NCBI GenBank assembly: GCA_025766275.1
Contig: JAFKAC010000004.1
Location: forward strand, 1,178,001-1,242,000
Reading direction: 5' to 3'
Length of the DNA: 64,000 nt
Source: Lactarius indigo
Lineage: Eukaryota > Basidiomycota > Agaricomycetes > Russulales > Russulaceae
Of the stretch, positions 45,295 to 57,300 are shown piece after piece. The stretch's first letter is position 1. Every line of letters starts with the position of its first letter. Position numbers and translations under genes: made by a program. The notes beneath the pieces were generated by a model. That model was not told the origin of the DNA and made no database searches. It was given only the letters and a program-made list of their open reading frames with translations.

Positions 45295-46276
45295 GCCGAC
45301 ATGCAGCGCCTTCGTGTCTACTTCGATCGCTGTGAACCTATGGCGGATGCTTCGAAGAAGTAGTGGAAACTGGTTGATGGATGCCCGAAAGCAGCGGATC
45401 TGGCCGGCATTCACGGGGTTCTCACTGGCATGTCGAAATGATACGAGCATGAGATCGATGAGAGTTTGAAGCCAAGTTGCAGGGGGAAAGTGATACACTC
45501 TAATCAAAAAAGCCCCGGCATAGTACTGCACTGCGACAGATCCCGTAGATCGCTTACTCACTCACATTGTACGATTCCTCGCCATTAGACAAAAAAATTA
45601 CGACGGGCTGAATGATGCATTTCAACCTTCATATCGTAAGTCACGTCAGACTTCTGTGCAGTGTGAGAGCCGAAGCGTGTTTGGACTCGGATGGCACATG
45701 TTTACACATTGGAATCCATAAACTTGAACAGAACCCGTATATTATCTCGTACGATACCTTTTCCTCTTCCTCAGCTCGTTTATCACGTACGCTGAGGAGG
45801 GTTAGTCCGCTTTCTCACCCGCATATATGCTATCACTTAATCATACCTCACATAGAATGTCTAGGTTTGTAATCAAATATCAACTCGTTTATCACGTACA
45901 CTGAGGAGGAACGCCTAGGATTTAATATGCAGTGCGAGACCCGTGCCTTTCCCTGCTCTAGTGTAAATCCATGATGTCTTATGTCCTCCGAGTCTAAAGT
46001 GCACTTGAAAAGCTTTTGCCGCAATCGGCCTCAAATCGGAAGGCAGCAGTGAGTAGCTCGTCCAGAGAGCTTGTGAAATCCCTCCATCTTTACTTTAACA
46101 CAGAGATGTCGTCTATGTTCGTATAAAACGGGGGACGGATGCCTGTTCACATCATTTCCCATGCATTCACTGTGTTTACACTATATATAAGAACGGGTAG
46201 TGTATACTCAGTGCCCCAGTCGTTCACGCTGTGTTTGGTTTGCCAGAGCCTCGTAAGCAAACCCACTCACTACCAT
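45295..46276. other. Spacer between the S53 pseudogene and the large GTPase
   Basis: About 980 bp without a supported gene. ATCACGTACGCTGAGGAGG near 45783 recurs almost exactly near 45890 (ATCACGTACACTGAGGAGG). The missing VWA-like end of the GTPase was looked for here and not found. Confidence 0.5.
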
Positions 46277-49200
46277 TTAACATGCTTGCTGCGTCACTAT
46301 AGGGTTGTTGCAGCTGAATTGATGTCCGTCGTTCGACACGTATCCAATACCAGCAGGCGCATCCGCGGCATTCGCAACCGGATGGAACATCGGCAGCGTG
46401 CAGTGGGAGGGCTGCGCGTTAGCCCCACCCACTTCGATAGTATGTTCGAGCCCTTGTTGAATGAAATTTAGCTCTGGAAATACATGAAGGGAACCATTAC
46501 CTGGGCACACGGCGTCGCTGTTAAGGAAGCATTAAGCGAGGCTCCACGTGAGTACGAAGCTGGCGCACTTACCACTTCGCAAAGTTCACTTGATCTTCTC
46601 GAGAATAGGGATCTACAGAGCCGGATAAGCCTCGAAATATCCCACAGAATTGTTGCTTTTATTACCTTTGAAACCTGAGAAATACCATGTGTAAGACTAA
46701 CTATAACGTTCGCAGGACGAACGCCAAGACGAACGCACCCATGCGGCGCCAGTGAAGGCCGTGTGTGATCCAATCCTTTGGTTGGCAGGGGTTTGGGTCA
46801 ATTTTCTCGGTAATATGCAGCACTTCGGGATTTTCATGGTGATCACCGCGACAGTAGTCGACATGCACGTGTCTTCCCATCGACGTGCATGCCAGATTGC
46901 ACAGCATCGGGGCACTGTCGTCTTTCAATGAGAAATTACGTCCGTCCAACTCAAGGCCATTCCCCTCTATGCCATCGATAACACATCGTGTACGTGACAT
47001 AACCCCGTGGTGGGTTTCGTGTTCTTGTTGGGAATGACCTAAACTCGAGTTAGCGAGGAACGAAGAAGGAACTCGATGCCGAACCCGAAGGAAGTATGCA
47101 GAGATAGCCACAAGTCTCGCACCTGAAAAACGGATAAGCACTTCCAAATGTGGGGCCATATCCCTGGCTTACCTGCTCTCACAGAAGTGGAATGGCTGCT
47201 CTTCGTTGCTATGAACGTGAGGTCCTCGGTGCTCGACCTTCCAAGGTTCAATTACTTTGACGCAAGGGAGGCGCTTAGCGGCTGAGGCGACGTTCCGTTA
47301 GAAGGCTAAGATAACGTCCGGGATTACGCACCTTGAGAATACTAGTTGCCTCTATGAAATATCGACGTGATTGTTTCGATTGACACGCGCTTACCTTGGT
47401 GTACTGAAAGGCTTCGGGCCTCGGGGAAAACGTAGCTTCTGGGGACAGCGGAGTCGTCTCGACCTGGCATATACCTGGAGCAGAACACAAAGCGCTACAC
47501 GGGTGTTCCTGGCTAGAGGTACAAGTAAAGCGTGGTAGAGGGAAAGAAGCGGTGGGCATACCCGCAAAGGTGATTCTCACTACGAGATAGGCCGTGCAAG
47601 TGGTCTCCGCTGCACAATCGCTTGCAAAATCGACATGAGATCGGGCAGAGTTTATTTTCACACGCGTGAACCGTGTGCTCCTCGAATCTAAGCAATATTC
47701 TGTCAGAATTGACCACTTGGGTTGATTCAACTCACATTGGGACGCGACATATCCCAGAACATGTAAATGGCTTCTCGTTCGGCAACTGCAGGTTAACCAA
47801 ATCACATGGCTAGGGGCATACTTGAGTTTAGAACCAGAAGGCCACTCTGCTGACACGTACTTTCCCACACACAAAGACCGGTGCGGGACAAACGTGGCAA
47901 CCTTTATGCGAGACCGGCTAATGGGCGATTAGAAATCAGACTGAGCGAACTAGTAGGAGCGGAGCGTCACCATAATACAATTGTCAGCACAGTCCCGCTC
48001 CCGAGATAGTCCATAAAGCTGTCCGCACAGATAAGCGTCTACACGGCACCTAGCGCAATGGATCAGGTGAGCAGTGGTGATGAAGTGATGGATTCCCCGA
48101 AACCTACACATGATCTCCGGAATGACCCGAACTGAAAGGTAGTGCTAAGTTAGAACGGGCTATCATCGAATGCAGGTTGGGTGGACCTACAGCTGGCCGC
48201 AAAGTCTCACATCTTCGTCGCAGAAGGTACAATCGTGAAGGCACTCGTGACTCGTTCGGCAGTCGTGGTTGCCTTCGTGTAAATGGCTCTGTGTGCAAAA
48301 CAGGTTACAGGTGGCGCATTTAGACTTGCAGAGCTGGATGCTGGCATAGAGGTCTATCACTGCGCTGTTAAACGCTCGGCGTAACTTTCCGACGCTTGCG
48401 TGCTCGGTCTGGAAGCGTTGCATATTGGACTTCAGCCACTTATCGACGTGAGCAACACGTAGGTCAACGAGATGAGTCAGGTACTGCACAAGGTCGGAGA
48501 TCCATTCCGAGTCGACGGCGCGTTTCCGGGATCCAAACCGGTGCCAAGAATTACGCAGAACTGCAAGACGATGCTCGCGATCGGCAGCTATCCCAATGAG
48601 CAGGAATCGGGCTCTGGTGTCTTCCGCTTCGATCACAAGATCCGTGTAGACATCCTAACGTCCTCAAGCAGACTTTCCCGCTTCTAATTTCATGCTCACC
48701 TTGAGAGGCACAAGATCAGGGACTACTTCAGAGTATCCGGTCTCCAAGGCAATTGGCAAGATTTCGAGGAGAGAACTCGCGCGATGCGTGGCCATATTTT
48801 CTAAAATAGACTCTGAGAAGAGAGCGACCGCTAGAACATGAGAACATACGCGAAATGGCTCCCCAGTCGTTTGCCTATCGGTACGCATGGAGCTCTAGTC
48901 AATTGGCGAGATTCGGCGGATTAATAATTGAACGGACCTTCAACTTTGCCATCAACGTCTTCAGCGTATGCAAGAACTCGCTGGCGGTGTTGTGTGACGT
49001 TCTCTGTTGGTCGAGCTTCTTTTTGACAGTAGAGAAAAGTCTATAAAATTCTCTCGACTCTATTACCGGCCACGGGATGATTTGCAACTTCCCCGCATGA
49101 AGGCGGGTGATGAAGTTAGCGTCTTGCTCATCTTGAACGATCTTCTGGAATTTGAGAGCGAACCTAGATGCATTTAGCGGGGGAGAAGAGCGTAACAGAA

Positions 49201-52200
49201 GAAATTATACGCTTACTTTCTCGTCACTTCAATTTTGTCCGAGTCAATGACATCCTATATGGGTTACATGAGCGACCATATCACCCCCAAACAACTGCAG
49301 GCGTTCGCACCTCGATAATGACTACAAGTGTGGATTGGAAGAGCGATGGGTTGGATGCCGGACCTAATACAGATGAACTGGACTGGAAGGGCCGGAAGAG
49401 GCCGCTGATATCTCTACTATAAGCCAAGTTGTTACGAAATAGAACCTAGAGTTACTGTGAGATCGAGAGCGTAGTGACGACGGTATAACAGTTCACTGAC
49501 GAGATTCGAAATTGCGGTATTGAAAAGAACGAGAAGAGTATCCTCTTGGGCTGAACGCTCGAGACTGTGGACGCCTGTTGGGGGTGGGACTTGTGGTGAT
49601 TTTAAATCGATGGGGGATGGTGTATTCGAGCCCACCTTCGAAATCCAGTGCTACTATAAGCGCATCCTCCGTAGGCGAAACAGACATCCAGACACCATCT
49701 GAATTCGCTCAGTATTGTTTATTTTCGAATCGTAAACGATCGAAACAAACCTGTTGTTCGCATTGCGCTTCCTGCAAAAGACGTGTCTACCAGATGATTT
49801 AGGGTGAAGCTTTTCCCGACAGACTGCTCTCCCATTGACGACACAACCTTCACTGGCTAACATCAAGGCAAGTTGTCTGGTCAGGGTCGTTCCTGGTAAC
49901 ACGGATTGAACGTCTTACCTTTGAGGCCCAATAGGACTGGAAAATCGACTCGAACCACCCGAGAGATAGACTGTCTACAATTCTGTTCACTTCGGCGCCG
50001 AGTAAGAAATTATCCAGCTGAGCTGACATAACGCCATCCTTTAGCGGAACGAATCTGTTCTTATGAGTGACGGCAATATGGATGGGGATGAGGCATAGAA
50101 AATCTGCTAGCCACTCGCCAGCTCTGAAGAGCGAGACCGGCCAGTCCGGGGTGGATAGGAATTGCCTCGTAAAAGAGGAAAAAGGCTGTGCGGACACCAC
50201 GATATTCTTGATTTCGTCACCAGTTGGCTTGCACGAAGTCTTTTCGAAGGTGGAGATGATATGGGAAAAATGGGAAGAAAAAGGACGCCGGTGGTCGTCA
50301 GTGACGAAGATCAGCGTTTTCTGCCGCCGCTGGCTGGAAGATGTTATGATATGTCGTTTTGCCACCGAGACAACGGGGAAGCGTGTCCAGATGTCACCAT
50401 GGCAATCGATCAGACAGTTGTGGGTCGTCTGTTCGATATGAAGTGATGATGCTTTCAATCGCCGTCGCCGTTCTTGGAATGTGAACTCGGTGGCTTTCTG
50501 AGTGATGTCGAGAACAACAGATCGACAAGTTTGAGAATTTAGGTCAAGACCGACAAAGTGGATGTTGTTCCGATCGACGATCGAAGTGAGAAGCGCCGCG
50601 TCGAGATCGACAGGGAAGTTGGGGAGTGTAACGGAGATTCCACAGGTGGCCGTGAATGCAGACCAGTGATAAGCTGTTATTGTACGTTCTTCACCTTCAC
50701 CTTGGACGATGAGAACACATGATCCATCTGGGGCAGAGTAGATCGCGCGTGGTATCTGGGGTAATTGCAGAGAAGCGGGTCTATAATGAGACGTCAGTAT
50801 AGGATGAGAAACGAGGATAGGAGGAAAATACTTGGGCCGTAGCGTGACTAGAGAGAAGACCCTCGCCCATGCGTTCGAATCTACAAAGAGTAACTCTTCG
50901 CTCCTGTGGACGAAACGCACATGCGTGATGGATGCTCCAGAATTATAGAACGGTAATAGGTCAACTGGAGTCCCAAGTCCCCGCAAAGACTTGAGCTCCT
51001 CGTCGAATACGAAGATATGGAGTCGCATCTATGATACGTCTGTCTCACGGGCGCAAGACATAAGTATAAGAAAGGACATACTCTGGCGGATGCGTAAATA
51101 GCCAACATACGCTTCGACTCGTCAAAGGCGATGAGGCATGTTTGACCGATTTTATCCTGATGGAAGAACTTAGCATACGATCGGGATTGGATGGCGGTAT
51201 CGATGCGACTGAGACGGTCGAGGAGAATCATCACGTTTCCCTGAGCATCGACGAGGCCCAAGAGAATTCGGTCTCCTTCGAGGAGATGCGCGTATCTAAA
51301 TGAGCAAGGGTTAGGAGTGTTATCAGCAGTACGAACCAATTACGCACTTTACGACGGTCTCTGAGGGGACATGAAAAGACTGAGAAAGTCGTTCGTTGAG
51401 GACTGGGATCGGGACATAAGAAGGGTCGAGCTGCAGGTTGTGTTTTTGGTCGGCAAGCAGGCGTAAGATATGGATCTTGTATTCGACCTCTTGGTTTTGC
51501 AGAGTTTCTTTTCTGCCGCTGATAAAGTACGAATCTAGCCGAATATGAGGATAGGCTCTCCGTTCAACAAGGAAACCAAACAGACCCGAGGCATACTGGT
51601 GCTCTTTCTTCGTCCTGAAGTCGTCGATGTAGATACTATTACGCCTGCGCAACGTGAGGCAAATACCCGACCTACGGAGAATAAGCAACTCACGATCTGG
51701 AACGCTCTCGGCATAAATCTTCTATTTGCTGGACAAACTCGGCCCGGGATACCTTGAGTTCCTTTTCCTCTTCGCTCTTCACTTCCCGTTGCACCTGCCT
51801 GTCACATTCGTCTTTCTGCGTTGAAAGGATTTGCTGACTAATTTCAGACACCAGAGAATCGAGCTGCGTTGTGAGACAATCATATGCGGTCTCCTCGCAC
51901 TCGACAGCGGCATCGTGTAAAAAGTCGCTGTTAGAAATGGTTTTAATGTGTGAGAGGAAACGCGAGTCAGTAATTGTCGTTGCATAATTATTGGCAGATC
52001 TCCACATCGCTTCTTCTCTTGAAAGCGCAGAATTATTGCTCCCCCGGGGTACCGAGAACCAGCCGGCCTTTTCTCCCTTCGCGAAACTCTCGAGGAGCCC
52101 TAGCGCTTTTTGATTATCCCTGCCGACAAGGACAGCATCTCCTAGGGAGCGGGTCTGACTTTCGCTCAAACCCTCGTAATTCTCGAGAAGATAGTACAAT

Positions 52201-53992
52201 ATTAGCAGCCGCTCCTTTTTGAGCTGAAAGTCTGCTGACTTGATGCCCTTGTCAAGATTTGCGGCACGTATGGAACCTCGAAACGTTTGCGCCGCCTTCG
52301 GATAAATGGAAAATAGATCCTGGAGTGTGCCTATGCTCCGCGTGAGGATGACGCCTGATGTGTGGCAGTTGGACTTACCTGGTGCTTCGCCAGAGTCGAT
52401 CGAGTTGGCTGATCTTGATTCAGAAAAGAAGCCACCACGCCGCAGTATTCTGAAAGATGTCAAGCGTTAGTTCAATCGATGACGAACGCAAATACATCAT
52501 GGACAATGCTCACGGAAAAGCTCTCAAAATTTCACCAATCACAGATTCTCGTACCTTCGCTCGTATGTCTCCGGAATTTTGTTCGAGATTTGCGTGGACT
52601 TCTGCTTGTCGCCGGGAGAGGATTTTTTGGAAACGTTTCTCTATCTCGACCCTCCTTCTTTCCCAAGCCTCGTACTCTTCCGGGAACCGAGTGCTCAGGC
52701 CCAGACGCATCAAGGTCTTCACTGCCTTGTCTTCGAGGGTCTCGGAGAGACACAACACAGCGTCATCTTCGCTAGAGTGTAATTCCTTCAATTCGAAGCT
52801 CACAAAAAATATAATAACCAGAAGACGCTTACAAAAGGAGACGAATCTGGGAAGCGCTCTGATGATCGAGAGTAAATGGCTCGACCGTCGCCCTCGCCGG
52901 CCGGAAATCGGCAGTCATGAAACCTTGTGTTGTTTCCCCATAAAGCAACCTGGGAGATAAAATACTCGGGTCTATGTGCATGTTGGGTGGCGGAGGTTGG
53001 TTGACAAGACGTGAAGAGTTCATCTTGCAACAAGTGGTTATTGTGTCAACACGGAGGGAAGACATCGGTTATGGGGCACCGCACCGTAAATCCTTGGCGA
53101 GCAATAACATTCTCTTCTTGTTCACTCGTTTCCGTAACCATAAAGTCGTAAAGTCGGTCAGAGTCATCATTCTCCGAGTTGATTGATGCGTCGTCCATAT
53201 CGTCGACCTCGTCTCCCCACACAATCGCTTGTGAGTGTTGAGCCGAAAGCAGGCAAACGAGTTGATCGCATAACTTGGTGAGGTATCTACACGTATCACG
53301 TTATTCTGGAACAAAGGTGGCGCGAAACCGATCCATACCTCATGAACGTAACCCTATTACGCTGGACCGTTGAGACCGCGTTGTCGTCCCAAGTTGTATC
53401 TTCTGGCCAATACAAAACATATGTTTGTTCTTCTACGGTAGATGTGAACGTTCGTATGATGTACAACCCCGATCTCAAAATGGGTTCAGCTCCCCTGGCC
53501 CAGTAGGCACGTTGCGAAACGAGCAATTCCGATGCCCTATGGACTCGACATACTAAGCATTCTGCAATGTATCGAAGGATAGACGCACATTTCGACATCT
53601 ATGGCGCCCATTTCACGAAGGAACCTCACAATTTCTTCTCTCGATCCATAGACACCAATGGGCTTGAGTAACAAATCGTCCAATATCTTGAAGTTAATCT
53701 TCGTGATAGATGAATAAGCACCTGGGGAGAGGGCATTGGTAAAGGCCTGGAGCGAATCCTGGGCGATGACAATCTTATCAACTGAGGGACACAGTGAGTA
53801 CGAGGTAAACCTCTACGAATGAAAACTACCAGAGCCGCTGCTCCCTTGCTCCGTGATCATATCGAGGAGGCGGTACATCCCATTGATGGGACAAGACGGA
53901 TCCACTGGCGGTGAGGTCGGTTGAACCTTCGCCATGCCGCTCTTCTCGGCTGTGGACGACTGAGTAGAGAGACGGCGGAAACTCGACGACAT
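46277..53992 (-). CDS. Very large GTPase (VLIG/GBP-like) with Cys-rich C-terminus
   Basis: A multi-exon gene for a giant cytosolic protein of roughly 2,100 residues. The start is taken at MSSSFRRLSTQSST (53992). N-terminal segments are DKIVIAQDSLQAFTN, YVLYWPEDTTWDDNAVSTV, RLLYGETTQGFMTADF and an acidic coiled coil. A beta-propeller-like region spans about 51300-50100. The G domain has Walker A GEQSVGKS (about 49809-49835), AMRTT-GVW and the switch-like LDFEG...SAQEDTLLVLFNTAISNL. IIPWPVIESREFY and a helical region follow, then clustered Cys/His (CKSKCATCNLFC, HDCRTSHECLHDC, CSALCSAPGICQ) and MGRHVHVDYCRG...HWRRM. Relatives that I recall end with a VWA domain after NPVVMQQA. Here the frame stops right after NPIVTQQAC, so that domain is missing. 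The name is by resemblance only. Confidence 0.72.
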
Positions 53993-54383
53993 TACCAAAA
54001 AGTGCCCTCTAAAAAGGGAAAATGTGCTGGGTAATTTGACCGTAAAAGGCGAGGAGGAAAGCGCCTTCAGTGACAACTTCGATAGCCAATCGGACAAGGC
54101 AAAGGATCTTATTCTTTCTTTAACACTAACAGGAGGTGTCCTGTGGTCTGTAGAAAGATTGTGGGCACAAATAGAAGTGTCCTGATTCCGTGCTCCACGC
54201 TCCAGCTCGAATCACGTTTACTTTCCCACACGTACTGCACTTGGGCCAGCGCCTCGCTGTAAGTGACTTATGACGAGCTCCGAGTTGCACGCGCGTGTAG
54301 TAACGAGACACAATTATTGACACATCAGTGTTTTCCCACCTTCGCCTATTGGACTGTCAATCATAGCGTCCCTTCCCCTCAAC
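53993..54383. promoter_or_regulatory. Divergent intergenic region between the large GTPase and NLR3
   Basis: Only 391 bp separate the GTPase start (minus) from the NLR3 start (plus), so both promoters must lie here or overlap. The NLR side carries the GTGTTTTCCCACCTTCG leader motif shared with NLR1 and NLR2. No obvious TATA box is seen. Confidence 0.5.
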
Positions 54384-57300
54384 ATGAGTCAACCTCCTGC
54401 TTCTGGTTCTATGTCCCAGACCCTTGCAGCGACGGCAGCATCACCTTCCAATATCGAAGCCATCTTCGACACCGCTCTCAAGTCATACAAGAAAAAGACC
54501 AAGCAAGATCTAAAGCAACATGATCTCTTCAAACAGCTCGAAAAATGCGATTCTCCTAGCGCCATTCTGGCCGCGTTTCAGGCCGATCACTTTGGTCCGT
54601 CCTTGGTTGGCGACACGTTGAAAAAATGGTTCTTGCCAACCGTCCATGTTCTTTATGCCTTCTCCACGACTCTCGGCGAAGGTGTCGGTTTGGTAAATAT
54701 CAACCCAGCTGCCAGTGTTCTCACTCTGATGTCGATTCGGCAGATATTCGCACCGGCGAAAGTAGTTTTTGCTGGCGTTGGTGTCCTCCTCTTGGTGAGT
54801 AGCCTAGTTTATTTCGTCGTGCGGACTCTCGTGATGCTGAGCGTTCTCAGGCAGCTAAAGATGTCGCTGCGAGCCAAGAAATCCTCGTCGACATCTTCGG
54901 ACGTATTCATAGTTTCTTCAGTCGACTTGAGATTTATACCGGGGTTCCCCTGACTCCGGCGATGACCGATAAAATGGTGGAGATAACGGTTGAGGTATTG
55001 GATATACTCGCGACCGCCACGAAGGAGATGGGAGAGAGCCGGGCGAGTGAGTCCGCCCGTCACATACTCTTCTCCGTACTCATCTTGATTTAGAAAAATT
55101 TGTAAAGAGGGTGACGGGGCAGACGGATCTGGAGGATGGGCTAAAGAAGCTCGATAAACTGACAAACGAAGAGTCTCTATTGGCGAGTGCACAGCTCCTG
55201 AAGATTAGTCACGACATCCACAACGAGGTGACGGCCGTCGCCGACAGCGTGGAAGGCGTTGACAAAAAGGTGCAAGTAATCATCGATGGTGTGAAACATG
55301 TGATCAGCTGTCGAAGGCTTCCCTCTAAGCTCTTGACCGTCTAGGCGATAAGGAAATAATGGAAACAGCAATAGAAGCGAAATTGATCGTGCAACAAACT
55401 GCCGACAACGTGGACGATGTGATGCGTTCGTAACCAGTCCTGTGTTCGCTGATAGACGAGAACCTGACACGATCGCGCAGGGATCCAATTACGAGAGAGG
55501 CTCAGGATATGGCAATCTCCCCCAGATCCATCCACAAACCACAACTTCGCAAGCGATCGTCAACACGAGGGAACGGCTGAATGGTTCATTAAAGACGATA
55601 AATTCGGGGAATGGAAGGCTGTTGGTTCCCTACTGTGGATACACGGGAAACGTAAGCCTCTTTCACTTGCGGTGGCTCCTGTGAGATCTTATGGACCGTA
55701 CGGGTTTCGCAGCCGGGTCTGGGAAAAGCGTCCTGTGGTTCGTTTCACTTGATCCCTTCAATTTTGGAAATCTTACTATCGTTGACTAGCTCCGCCATAA
55801 TCAACGATGTCACAACCCTGTGCAGGGACAGATCGGCTTCGATGGCATATTTTTACTTTGATTTTCGGGATACCAACAAACAAGCACGTCGCAACCTGCT
55901 TTCTTCATTTCTCACCCAACTTTCCAATTGTTCTGCTAATTTTTGCGACATACTCTCCCGCCTCTATAAGGCACATGGCGACGGCGCGCGTCAGCCCAGT
56001 GACAGCGTTTTGTTGCAATGTCTCAAGGAGATGCTCACGCTCCCGGATCAAGGCCCGGTTTATCTTATCATGGATGCCCTTGACGAATGTCCCGACACAT
56101 CTGATGTCCCATCCCCCCGCGAACAGCTCCTTGATATTTTAAAGGACCTTGTCGGCCTTCGAATCCCAAGTCTTCATATCTGTGCCACTAGTCGTCCGGA
56201 GGTCGACATCACTAATGTACTTGAATCACTCGCATCTCAGACAGTTTTCCTTCAAGACGAAAGTGGGCAAAAGAAGGATATCGCGGACTATGTCAGATCC
56301 GTGGTCTACTCCGGGTCGGGTAAATTTATGAGGAGATGGAGGCATGAGGAAAAAGAGCATGTGATTGAGACACTCTCAGAAAGAGCCGACGGAATGTAAG
56401 AGCATATCAGCAGGGCGATCGTGACGCTTGTTCATGGTACTTAACAGGTTCCGGTGGGTCTTCTGTCAGTTGGAGACGTTGCGAAATTGCCTGCCGCAGA
56501 ACGTCCGGAGCGTCCTCAAAGAACTGCCGAAATCTTTGGACGAGACATACGAACGGATGTTGAAAGAAATTGGGAAGGTCAATCCGCATCAAGCTCATCG
56601 GATATTACAATGTCTCGCTGTGGCAACTCGGCCACTCCGTGTGGAAGAGCTTGCAGAGGTTCTTGCACTCGACTTTGACGGGGCCGTGGACGGGATACCG
56701 GCGCTGAATAAAGATTGGCGATGGGACGACGATCAACAAGGCGTCCTGTCTACGTGTTCGAGCTTGATTGTCATTGTTGATGGCGTCGATGAAGACTCTT
56801 GGTTCCGGACACACCGCGTTGTACAATTTGCTCATTTCTCCGTGAAGGAGTTCTTGACTTCGGATCGCCTTGCCTGCTTGGAAGCAGACATTTCCCGCTT
56901 TCATATCCGTCTTGAACCATCCCACATCGTCATCTCTCAAGCTTGCTTGGCAATCCTGCTCCAGTCAGATTACGATGACAGGACCGACAATACCTCTCCT
57001 CTGCTTGAGTATGCCGCTCGACATTGGGTAGTCCATGCCCAGTTCGGGAGCGTATCAATGCGTGTAGAAGATGGGATACGGCGTCTCTTTGATCCTGGCA
57101 CACCGCATTTCGAAGCATGGCTCAGGTCTCATATCATCGACAAACAGTGGTTGTCCTTCGCACAGGATAGCCTCATGTACCACCTTACTTTATTCTCAAA
57201 ACTTACTTTATCCATCGATGACTGCGCTCCATTGTGTTTATACTACGCTTCGCTGTGTGGATTCGCTGACCTGACGAAGTACCTTATCGCCGAGTATCCG

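Noticed and set aside
47275..47874. 199-codon minus-strand frame as a separate gene
   Set aside because: Parts of it (CSALCSAPGICQ) are exons of the large GTPase; the rest is read-through of its introns.
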